Positions 10,866 to 20,900 of a stretch of 64,000 nucleotides of DNA are shown here, piece after piece. Under the pieces are notes generated by a model that was not told the origin of the DNA, did no database searches, and saw only the letters and a program-made list of their open reading frames with translations. Source of the stretch: Monocercomonoides exilis (lineage: Eukaryota > Preaxostyla > Oxymonadida > Polymastigidae); assembly GCA_001643675.2 (NCBI GenBank), contig LSRY02000041.1, forward strand, positions 188,501-252,500, read 5' to 3'. A program made the translations under genes and the position numbers. Positions within the stretch are counted from its first letter, which is position 1. Each line of letters opens with the position of its first letter.

Positions 10866-13800
10866 GCAACAATTAGATTCAGTTCTGGGATTGAAGGAAA
10901 TGGTGAGGAATATATTTTGAAAAATATCGAAACATCTCAAATTGAAAGCATTTTGCTGAGCATTCCGGCAATGTTCGCAGATGCATTTAAGGCGCTTATT
11001 TGGAGTGGCTCTGCAAACGGGGCGCTGGAGTTTGATTACTGCTCGTTTGGAATGGAATTTAATGATGTGATGCAATTTTGTTTGATTATCACAGCAGATG
11101 GAACAACAACATTGAGAAACTGTGTTGTGGATAGTGGACAGTTTCATAACGCGCCGCTTGAGCTTAAATCTTCAAGTATGATTGGGAATTGCACATTCAA
11201 GGATTTGAGAAACGATTATTGTGCAAAAGGTGGAGCATTGAAAATCGAAGTGAGAGAAAGTCAAAGCACTAACATGGAGGATTCTATCATGGAAGATTGC
11301 CATTGCTATGCACATGGAGGAAAAGGAGGAGGGATCTTTATTGATTACACAGAGACAGTTGTGGATCAGAAGTTTCTGCTGAAAAAACTTACCTTTTTGT
11401 CGAATATGGCAGCCATTGGAAAGAACATCTTCATCAAAGCTTCAGACTTGAATGTGACTGTGAAGAACAGCGCTTTTGATTTTGATTATTCTTCGATGAA
11501 ATATGATAACAACGCTATTGTGGGGAGCGACTTAGTGTTTGATGATATCAATTTGTTTGTTTTTCTAATTGAGTATTCAAATTGGTCGATTCACGTATCG
11601 AGCACTGGCCACGATGTTGCTGGGTGCGGAAGTGAGGAAGTGCCGTGCTGCACATTTTGGAAGGGCGTTGAACATGCCGACAATTCTGGACAAGTTGGAG
11701 AAATTACCATCGAAGGAACTGTAGAATTGAGGGATAGCTACGATCTGTCAGACTTTATTGTTAAAAGCCAGCAGGATGAAGATTCTGGGATAAAGCATGA
11801 GATTTTACTGTTCAAGAACAAAATAGCAGAAGACAGCAAGGCGTATTTTTGGAATGAAAAGCAGCTTTCATTTTGGATGATGAACTTCACGATAGATAGC
11901 AGTGCGAGTGAAAGGATGCTGCTTATCGAAAGTGGTAAGGGATCCATTTGCATAACGCTATGTTCGTTTCTTTCGATAGCAGCTTCGTCGCCTTCATTGT
12001 GCAAAGATTTCACGTTTCTTCACATGAACTTGGGGAGTCTGAATGTATCAGGGCTGTATATTGAGGTGAGCAGGATGAAAAGCAATGTGATGGATATTGG
12101 GAGCAGCTGCCAGTGTGACATGGCTAACATGAGTATGTTCGGCATCGTGATGGAGGATGGTTCTGTGATTGCGATGGAAGAACTCCTGCCAAGCGAAGGA
12201 AATCAAGAGAGTTATCTGAAGTTGAGAGATTCATCAATCCAACGAGTGACTCGGCTGGCTGGTGGAGCAAGTTTGCTGACTGTACCGACAACGCTGACGA
12301 CTGATGTGGAGATTAACAACAGTGTGCTTGAAGTGTGTGCAGCAGGTGCTTCAGCGAAAGGGGGAGCAGTGTTTGCTGACCTAAGCAATGAAAGCATGAT
12401 CCGAGTGGTGAATTCGAAGGTTATTCAGTGTGGATGCTCTGTGACGATGGGTCGAGGAGGGGGATTGTTTCTGGTGCTGAAGTATTCAGGGGAGCTGGGA
12501 ATGCTGCTTGAGAGGGACGAGTTTGACTCGAACAGCGGAAAGGAAGGGAGAGACATCTTTATTGAGTGCTGGAACATCTCGAGGCAGATCAACGAGACAC
12601 TGTTCAAGCTGGACTTGAGGGAGAGCGAATTTGTGCGATTCAACGCGATATTTGGGATTGAAAAGGAAAGTACAGAAGCAGTGGATCTGATAGATTTTAT
12701 TACGATTTACCAATCTGAGACGATTGTTGTTTCATCGATTGAAGGGAAAGATGGGAAGAATATCAAGAAATGCGGAACAACGAAAGATCCATGCTATTCG
12801 ATTGAATATGGGGTGACGCATCTTACAGTCAGCGATGATCTACGCATTCGTGTAGATGGGACTGGAGAGATAGGAAATGAGTTGGAGCTGAAAGATGTGT
12901 GTGTTGTTTCAAAATCAAGGGATCCAGCGAAAGTGTGGTTTTCTGGTTTGTCCGGGAGCAGTCGAAGTTGGGTGATAGAAGCACAGCTATTTGTCGAGTT
13001 GAATTTGCTGAGCTTTGAATTTTCCTTTATTTTCCCATCTTCTCATCTGCATCTGATTAAGCTGTGCTCAGGAAATGTGTCAATTCAGACATGCTCATTC
13101 AGACCGAAAGAAGGGATTGACTGTTCGAATGTGCCTTCTCTGCTTCTGTGTGAAACCGGATTGTTGGAGATAGATCGATTGCTTGTGAGCAATCTGAAAC
13201 TCGATTCAATTATCGAGCGCTCTGGGGGATCTATCATTGGAGAGCAAATTGAAGCATACAACATTACATTAGTCAATGACAGTGCAATCTGCGATACAAA
13301 TTCTGGAAATAATAATGTGAATGAAAACGAAAATAGTAGAGGGATTACCATTTATTTATCACAGTTTCGCAATATCACTCAAACTTCAGCGAAAGCATCT
13401 GTGTTTTCTGCGAAATACAAAGGAATTGCAGTGCGAATGTTGAATTGCTCTTATTCGAGCTGCAGCTCGTTGATAAGAGCTGGCAGCATAATTTCTGTTT
13501 CGTCAAGCAAGGATTGCTGCGTGGAATCGTGTGTTCTGAGTGGTTTCGCATCCAATGAAGAATTGGAGCCTGCAAATACGATATACGAAGAATTGTGCAA
13601 ATGGAATGGATCTGTTGTTGATTTTGGCAACACGTCAGCACATGTCAGATACACTACGATTGGGAATGCTTCAAGTGGAGGGATGACGATTTGTGGAGGG
13701 AGCATAACAATCGAGAAAGGAGAATTTGCTGACAACGGTGCGTCGATTGCGCAATATAAGTCAGCACGAAGGAACATTGCATGTAGTGGGGATGGCACAC

Positions 13801-15602
13801 TGAATATTGTCAGTCTAAAAGGGGGAGATGGGGTGAAAGACAACACCTCACTTTGGATTCTGGACGAAGGATGCGCTTTGTCTGGAATAGCTGGAGAGCG
13901 AGAATCGCCGTTCTTCTTGCCAAAACTCGATTCAGTGGCAGTTGAAGAAGAAGCAGGAGGAGAAAAAGAGAAAACAAAGCTGACATTCAAAGGAACCCTT
14001 CTTTTGCCATGCAACCTTTCGTTCAGGATTGTTGTTGCAAGGAATGATTCAGAATTGGTTGAGACGTTTCAGTTTCATCAAGAAGGATACATCACTGAGA
14101 GCACAGCAACCGGATTAATCTCATCATCAACTATTTCGAAGGCTTCGGAGGAATCATCTGTGGAATGTTTTGTGCTGTTTGGTAAGCCGGACAAACCATG
14201 CTCTACGAATCGCATTGTTCTAAAGAACATAAGTGAATTTGAATCAAAAGGAAATGGAAATCTTGTTGAAGGCGGAAAAGAAGGAAAACTGATATGGCCA
14301 ATTATTATTGTTGTTATGGCACTAATTCTTGTGATTGTGCTGATCGTATCTGTGGTATTTGCAGTTAGATGGAGAAAGCAAAAGAGAAGAACAGAAGAAT
14401 TAGAAGAGATTGTGAACGGCACGGTGAAAAAGGATCCAAAGGCGTTTGAGATGGAAACAATGGAGATGTCTCCAGAAGAGCAGTGGAAAAGGGCTATAAA
14501 GATGGATGAGAAAAGGAATGAAGAGAGAATCAAGAAGAGGGTTTATGATACGAATATGGAACATTCCGAGTCATCAGAGCATCTTCTGTCTGAGAGTGGA
14601 TCGACTGAATACATATTAGGAAAAGATTCAGACAAGATCCCAGAATGGATGCTGGAGAAAGTGGATGAGAAGGAAGAAGAGATAAGGAAGAGAACACCAT
14701 CGCCATCTGTCTCATCCACGTCAACAACTGACTCAGATTCAACTTTTGTTCGTGGAGAAGATCTGTGTCCCACAACCTCATCGATGTCGAATCTGGTGGA
14801 TGCAATGGCATGCTCGTCTCCACATGAGAAGCTGATTGTGGATCTGAGGGATTCATTATTCATGCTGCTTCACGGAAGGAATGAGAAGAAAGAGATGGCG
14901 ATAGGCACACTGGAGGAGCGGGAGGTGACAGCTGCTCAGATCCTGTTCTGGGTGGCTAATCTCGCACTTCACTCTTTTGATGAAATGGAAAACCCGCTTC
15001 AATCGCTAGCCAACCTCAGTCCTCACATTGTGCTGTTCTCAGAGCATATGGTGATCTGCATTGTGATGCATTCTGACTTATTGTCCGATGATGATTCAGA
15101 TTCTTCATCCATCTCATCATCAACTGTTGCAACTTCTGCAAGTGATGAAAGTGATTCTTTGCCTTCATCAGCCTTTGAGGATGAGGATGATTTCAGGAAG
15201 GAGTGTTTGAGGTGGAAGGCGCCTGAGCTGTTGAATGGAGTGAAGAAGTATGCGACGAAGAAGACAGTGGTGTTTTCGATAGGGATGATGTTGTGGGAGT
15301 GCCTGACCATTCAAATTCCATTTGGGGAGTATGAGGCAGAGGTGGCAGGGCAGAAGATTGTGAATGGGGAGAGGCCGCGGATGGGTGTGGGATGCAGTGA
15401 GGAGATGGAAGAAGCGATGGAAAAGTGCTTATCTCAACAGAAAAATGAGCGTCCGACACTTGCTGTGCTGAAGCGGAAGTTCATCCAGCGGTTTCCGAAG
15501 GGAGCAACGATTGTGACTGTTTCAGACGCAATTGATGTGGAGTATGCGAGCGAAGGGGGAAAAGGTGGAGGCAGCTCGAGCTGTGAATTGGTTTCTTGGT
15601 AG
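10866..15602 (+). CDS. Beta-helix receptor-like protein, C-terminal part, with TM helix and TKL-like pseudokinase
   Basis: The frame is open from 10866 to TAG 15600-15602 (1578 aa), with no obvious own start, and continues the locus that begins at 5725. Ectodomain beta-helix modules run to about 14200. A single transmembrane helix follows at 14289-14366 (WPIIIVVMALILVIVLIVSV), then a basic stop-transfer RWRKQKRR, an acidic and Ser-rich juxtamembrane segment, and a kinase-like domain at about 14830-15500. That domain keeps the APE motif (RWKAPE, 15210-15227), an SIGMMLWE helix F and an ERP motif. I cannot find a Gly loop, the VAIK Lys, HRD or DFG, so it reads as a pseudokinase. The layout resembles a receptor kinase: outside sensor, one TM, inside TKL-type fold. 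Confidence 0.8.
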   Translation, partial: ATIRFSSGIEGNGEEYILKNIETSQIESILLSIPAMFADAFKALIWSGSANGALEFDYCSFGMEFNDVMQFCLIITADGTTTLRNCVVDSGQFHNAPLELKSSSMIGNCTFKDLRNDYCAKGGALKIEVRESQSTNMEDSIMEDCHCYAHGGKGGGIFIDYTETVVDQKFLLKKLTFLSNMAAIGKNIFIKASDLNVTVKNSAFDFDYSSMKYDNNAIVGSDLVFDDINLFVFLIEYSNWSIHVSSTGHDVAGCGSEEVPCCTFWKGVEHADNSGQVGEITIEGTVELRDSYDLSDFIVKSQQDEDSGIKHEILLFKNKIAEDSKAYFWNEKQLSFWMMNFTIDSSASERMLLIESGKGSICITLCSFLSIAASSPSLCKDFTFLHMNLGSLNVSGLYIEVSRMKSNVMDIGSSCQCDMANMSMFGIVMEDGSVIAMEELLPSEGNQESYLKLRDSSIQRVTRLAGGASLLTVPTTLTTDVEINNSVLEVCAAGASAKGGAVFADLSNESMIRVVNSKVIQCGCSVTMGRGGGLFLVLKYSGELGMLLERDEFDSNSGKEGRDIFIECWNISRQINETLFKLDLRESEFVRFNAIFGIEKESTEAVDLIDFITIYQSETIVVSSIEGKDGKNIKKCGTTKDPCYSIEYGVTHLTVSDDLRIRVDGTGEIGNELELKDVCVVSKSRDPAKVWFSGLSGSSRSWVIEAQLFVELNLLSFEFSFIFPSSHLHLIKLCSGNVSIQTCSFRPKEGIDCSNVPSLLLCETGLLEIDRLLVSNLKLDSIIERSGGSIIGEQIEAYNITLVNDSAICDTNSGNNNVNENENSRGITIYLSQFRNITQTSAKASVFSAKYKGIAVRMLNCSYSSCSSLIRAGSIISVSSSKDCCVESCVLSGFASNEELEPANTIYEELCKWNGSVVDFGNTSAHVRYTTIGNASSGGMTICGGSITIEKGEFADNGASIAQYKSARRNIACSGDGTLNIVSLKGGDGVKDNTSLWILDEGCALSGIAGERESPFFLPKLDSVAVEEEAGGEKEKTKLTFKGTLLLPCNLSFRIVVARNDSELVETFQFHQEGYITESTATGLISSSTISKASEESSVECFVLFGKPDKPCSTNRIVLKNISEFESKGNGNLVEGGKEGKLIWPIIIVVMALILVIVLIVSVVFAVRWRKQKRRTEELEEIVNGTVKKDPKAFEMETMEMSPEEQWKRAIKMDEKRNEERIKKRVYDTNMEHSESSEHLLSESGSTEYILGKDSDKIPEWMLEKVDEKEEEIRKRTPSPSVSSTSTTDSDSTFVRGEDLCPTTSSMSNLVDAMACSSPHEKLIVDLRDSLFMLLHGRNEKKEMAIGTLEEREVTAAQILFWVANLALHSFDEMENPLQSLANLSPHIVLFSEHMVICIVMHSDLLSDDDSDSSSISSSTVATSASDESDSLPSSAFEDEDDFRKECLRWKAPELLNGVKKYATKKTVVFSIGMMLWECLTIQIPFGEYEAEVAGQKIVNGERPRMGVGCSEEMEEAMEKCLSQQKNERPTLAVLKRKFIQRFPKGATIVTVSDAIDVEYASEGGKGGGSSSCELVSW

Positions 15603-16540
15603 GAAAGCAATCAGGATTAGCAAAGGATTTGGTATTGGAATGGCGCTGCTGGGTATGTGCGTTGGAGATGCAGGAGGTTTAAACAAACGAATGAACTTTG
15701 CTGTTATATTTGAGTTTTTGCTTTGAATTTTCTTTTCTGTTATGCAGTTAATCAATCACCTTTTTTTTCAAAACTTTTATTGAAGAATTATTTCTCAATC
15801 ATTATTCATTGTCATTATTCATAATCATTTCATTCTGTAATTTGCTTGCTTAATTATGTAAGTTATGTATATGTAGATATTTCTATGTATTGATTTCTTG
15901 AATGTTTGTTTTCTCATTCTCATTAAAATAGAAATATTTTATTTTTTCAAATAAAAATCGTTCTTCCATAATTATGTTTCACCACTTATCATGTGGTACA
16001 TATGATTTCCATTTTATGCTAAAGTGATTTGAATTCCACAGTACATTTCCGCTATTCAGTGAATTTTAGGTATCAGTGACGAATAAGTTTAAAACAAAAA
16101 TAGGAAAAAATGGTAACTTCATAATTTGGCTCTCCATTTTTTTTCCTTTCATTGATGAAACTTAAACTGATAACTTCAATTAAAAGAAAATACAAATGAT
16201 TTCAAAAACTCGCTCCTGATTAATTTCGAAGCAACAATAATTTTCATTAACTTTTGTGAAAAAATAACCCCTAATGCTCACAACGTTTCCTTTTGATGAA
16301 AAAGAAAAAAAAAAAAAATTAATTCAACTGATGAACCAAAATTTCTTGTATAATATTATTTAATCATTGAAGAACTTATGTGAAAGTTAAAATTTTCGTT
16401 TTTTAAGACTAAGTTTATATTTTCAACATTTTTAAAATCCACTATTAACTATTTTGAATGAAGATTTGAAAATTGAGTTCAAAGAAGAGTAAATATTTAT
16501 GTGAAATGATGAAACATATCAAATATACAACGCAAGGGTT
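15603..16540. other. intergenic between convergent genes, no gene seen
   Basis: AT-rich sequence between the beta-helix/pseudokinase gene and the convergent NUBP1 gene, containing both 3' UTRs. Short open frames here show no recognisable protein. Confidence 0.6.
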
Positions 16541-17726
16541 CTATTGAGTTTTTGGTTCATCTTTAGTTTCCGTTTCTGTTGTTTTGAGCCCTTCAAGTTT
16601 TTCCACGATAACGGATAATGCCTTTGCTACAGACGTTCCTTCCATGGACTCCATAACATTTTTTCCTTCATCGCAGCAAACGCATACGCGAGGGTCCATT
16701 GGGATTTGACCCAACAATTCGGTGTTGGTATCTTCGCACATTTTTTTGGCTCCACCTGTTGAAGGAGCAAACAAAGGATGCTGAGCTCCACAATCAGGGC
16801 AAACGAAAGATGACATATTTTCAACTACACCAATCACAGGTATATCTGTCTTTTTGCAGAAATTAATTTCTTTGCGCACTGCCATTAGAGAAACTTCTTG
16901 CGGGGTGGTAACAACAATAGCTCCATCAGGCTTTTTGTCTCCATCCTTGAGCATGGTAACAATTGAAATGTGCTCATCAGAAGTTCCAGGGGGTGTGTCA
17001 ATGATAAGATAATCAATATCTCCCCAAACAACGTCAGATAAAAATTGTTTGATAAGTCCTAAAAAAGCGAACAAAAATAGTTAAGAAAATTATTATTTTT
17101 AGCCCCTCAAGAAAGAATAAACTAAAATATTCCACACCATTTTTCCTTGGTCCTCTCCAAATGACAGCGTCGTCTTTTGAAGGCAGCATGAAGCCAATTG
17201 ACATAACTCCGAGATTTTCCTTCACGTACACAGGAGACCAACCAGCAGACGTTCCATGAACATCTTCTCCTTCGCATCCCAACATTCTCGGAATGCTTGG
17301 CCCACAAATATCAATATCAAGAATTCCCACCTAAATGAAACATAATATGATAAATGAAAAAAAGAAATGAAATTGTCAACTAAGCTATTAAAATGCTTCA
17401 TCGAAGCAAACATTATGACCTCTCAAGGCAAGCGTTGAAGCAAGTTGAGCAGAAACTGTCGATTTTCCAACTCCTCCTTTTCCAGAAAGGACGAGAAGTT
17501 TATGCTTAATGTGTGCCATTTTTTCATTAATTTTTAATTGGTCTAAAAGCAATATATTAATTGAGTATTCGAAGAATTAATGCTGAAACATTGGAAAAAG
17601 AGCAATACCAGGATCTGGAGCTGCTGCACCAGCTGTACTGCAGCTTCCACGCATAGGGCATGTTGCGCATTTGCTTGGCGCGCAGCCTTCTGGCTTTCCC
17701 TCTTCAGTCCTCTCAGGCTCGCTCAT
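16541..17726 (-). CDS. NUBP1: Cytosolic Fe-S cluster assembly scaffold NUBP1/NBP35, 4 exons
   Basis: P-loop NTPase of the Mrp/NBP35 family that builds 4Fe-4S clusters for cytosolic and nuclear proteins (CIA pathway). Exons on the - strand: 17726-17609, 17542-17412, 17330-17138, 17058-16541, giving 319 aa, the usual length. Seen: [11 protein letters not shown]-loop, [44 protein letters not shown], and the C-terminal CPDC of the bridging cluster. The N-terminal cysteine motif is C-x4-C-x2-C-x5-C (residues 15-29), whereas the textbook NBP35 motif has 13 residues after the first Cys. CIA is the expected Fe-S route in anaerobic protists with reduced or absent mitochondria. Confidence 0.95.
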
Positions 17727-17965
17727 TATTTCTCCGGGACTAGATCTGAACCATAACTTGGAAAATATTGTTATCGTTTTTTCATAACAAATAACTCAAC
17801 GATAAATGTTTTATGGATAGAATCATATAAAAAAACATCAAGAGTTTAATCTTTTTTTCAATTTTTATAAATAAAAAGTGTGAAATGTTCAATAAAATAA
17901 AAAAAAATTTTTTTGTTATTTGTAATAGATACTCAATTTGTTTCTTTGAAACAATAAATAACAAT

Positions 17966-20900
17966 CTATTTACGTGAGGCTGGGTCGAAGGGATTGGGTA
18001 TGTTTGAACTCAACGAAAATATCGATGAGTTCATATCAACATTTTGCGATTTTCCGGCAGTGAAAGTGATTTGCGATGTGGGAGAAGAAAGAGAAAAGCT
18101 TGATTTGCCAGCAAATGGATTGTTATTGGCTGAGGAAGAGAAAGAAGTGTCATATTTGAGATTGTCAAAGGGATTGGGAAGTGGAGTGAATGGAGCTTGT
18201 GAAGAAGAAGAAGAAGAGGAGGAGGAGGAAGAAGTTGAAGAAGATGTATCAAATATATTCAATGAAGAAGCTTGTTTATGCTGTGTCTTTGGTGCAATAT
18301 CTGTATTCAATGTGTATTTGTATGGATTCTTGTCTGGGTCTAAATAATCCGAATTCTTCACAATGATCGAGTCATTTGCTTTACTGGCCATCTTCGCAGC
18401 TATCTCCTGAGGAGATGCATAGCCAGAGGATGACTCAATGCTGTTGATGTCTGACAGATCAATCGAAGGAGAACTGGCAAGAACAGCTGCAAGGAAGGGG
18501 TTGTTCTTGACTGAAGCAGAAGAAACAGAAGAAGAAGAAGAAGAAGAAGAAGATATGGAGGAGGTGGCAGAGAAGGGAGAAGAAGAAGAAGAAGAAGAGA
18601 AAGATGGAGCAGTTGAACCAAAAGGCGATGCTTTTGAGCTCAAAGTGGAAGGAAAGGCAGCAGCAGCTAGTTCTTCAGCAGAGGCAGAGGGAGGAGGGAG
18701 AGGAGGATTGTTGGCAGAGTTGAAGAGACCAGCTGGGACAGATGAGGAAGAAGAGGAAGAGGAAGAGGAAGAGAAGGGGTTGGCTAATGATGATGATGGT
18801 AGAGAAGAAGTAATAGTTGAAGTAGCAGATAAAGAAGAAGGAGCAGATAAAGAAGATGATGAGGAAGAGGAAGAAGAAGTTATTCCACTTCCAATAGGAT
18901 TAGCTGATGGAGTCGATGATGCTGTTGATGACTGGAAAGACATGGCAGCAGCTGCAAATGGATTGGATGCAGGATCAACAGTAACACTTGCATTAGTATT
19001 AAAGGAGGGAAGAGAGGAAGAGGAGAAGGAAGAAGAAGAAGAAGAAGAGGAAGAAGAAATTGGAGAAGACAAAGGATTCTTTGGTGCTTCATTTGAAGAA
19101 GCTGGCTCAATGTTAGCAGTGATCGTCTTAGTTGCATTTAAGAATGGATTGGAAGCAGCAACAGAAGAAGAAGTATTGGCAGCAGAAGAGGAAGAAGAAG
19201 AAGTCGATGAAGGAGAAGGAGAAAGAGAAGATGAAGGAGCAGATGATGCTGAAGAAGAAGAAGAAGAAGAAGAAGGTGTAACAGACAGGAAAGGATTACT
19301 AGCACTGTTCTGAGTGGATAATCCACTTGGAGCAGGAGCAAGTTTTGATAGAGAAGCAAATGGATTGTTGGAAGCAGATGATGAATCTGAATCTGAAGGA
19401 GAAGGAGAAGAAGATGATGATGTCAATGATTTCTGAATAGATGCATTTGAATCTGTCGAAGTTGCAAAGACATTCGAGAAACTAGCAAATGGATTGTCAG
19501 AAGCAGAAGCAGACTGAACAGAAGAAGAAGAAGAAGAAGAAGTCAAAGAAGAAGAAGACGCCAATGAATTCTTCACAGAAGGAGATGAAATATCACTCAC
19601 ACTCACATTCATACCAGAAGCTGAACTGATGGCAGAAGCAGATGCAAATGGATTCGGATGCAAAGAAAGAATAATCGTGTCATCGTCATTCTCTTTCCCT
19701 TTCCCTTTCGCTCCTTCTTTCTTCTCCCCTCCACTGGATGTTGTGATGTTATCTTCTTCTTCATCTCTGAAATATCTCCTCCTCTTCGAAGGCATCAGCT
19801 CATCTGAAAAGGCTTGGTCAATGAAATCTTCCACTCTTCCTCCTTCTTCTTCCTCTCCTCCTCCTGCTCCTCCTTCTCCACTTGCATTCACACTTGAACT
19901 GGAGTTAGCTCCTTCTCCTCCTTCTCCTTCTTCCCATTCCTCACCTTCTTCTCCTTCATCACCTTCCCAATCACCTTCTCCTTCTCCTTCTTCCTCACCT
20001 TCTTCACCTTCTTCGTATTCTCCTCCTTCTCCTTCTTCCCCCTCTTCTCCGTCATCCTCTTCCTCACCTTCTTCCCCTTCTTCTCCCTCTTCTCCTTCAT
20101 CATCACCATCATCTCCTTCTTCTCCCTCTTCTTCTTCTTCTTCCTCTTCCTCTTCCTCCTTCTTCCCCCACATCCCCTTCTGCATTCCTTCTCTTCTCTC
20201 TTTGATCTTCTGTATCTTTTCTGCTGCTATTTCCCTGTCTCTCTCTTTCCCTTCCTCAATCGCCTTCTTATCTGCCTCTGTCAGCTCTGCTGCCACAATA
20301 GGCACTGCCTGGGCAAGAAGATTGCTTGGCTTCTTCGCAGACGATGAATCAGACAAGGATGGAGAAGGAAGAGGAAGAGGAGGAAGAGAGAAAGAAGGAG
20401 AACCAAATGGATTGTTTATGGTGGATGAAGAAGAAGATTGTGATGTTTCTGTTGTTTTGGCTGTGAATGGAGAAGAAGAAGTGGAAGAAGAAGAAGAAGA
20501 AGATGATGATGATGATGACTGAACATACTGAAGAAACGGATTTCCCATTGGAGAAGAAGAAGCCGGTGGAAAAGAAGAAAAAGGTGATGAAGCCTTTTCT
20601 GGTTCCTTTGGCTTCTCTTTTTCATTTGCGGCATCTGAAAATACACCAAATCCGCTTGTCTTTTTCTCTTCTTTGTTCTCTTCTTTCTCTTTTGCAGCTG
20701 CTAAAAATGGGTTGGAATTGAATGAGATGCTGGCAGATTGAGCAAATGGATTATCAAATGAAGATGACACTGAAGAAGAAGAGGAAGAGGAAGAAGAAGA
20801 AGAGGAAGAATCAGTGCTATCTTTGGCAGACGGGAAAGGAGAAGAGAATGGTGAAGAAGAAGAAGTTGTAGAAGGAGAAGGAGAAGGAGATGTAAATGAT

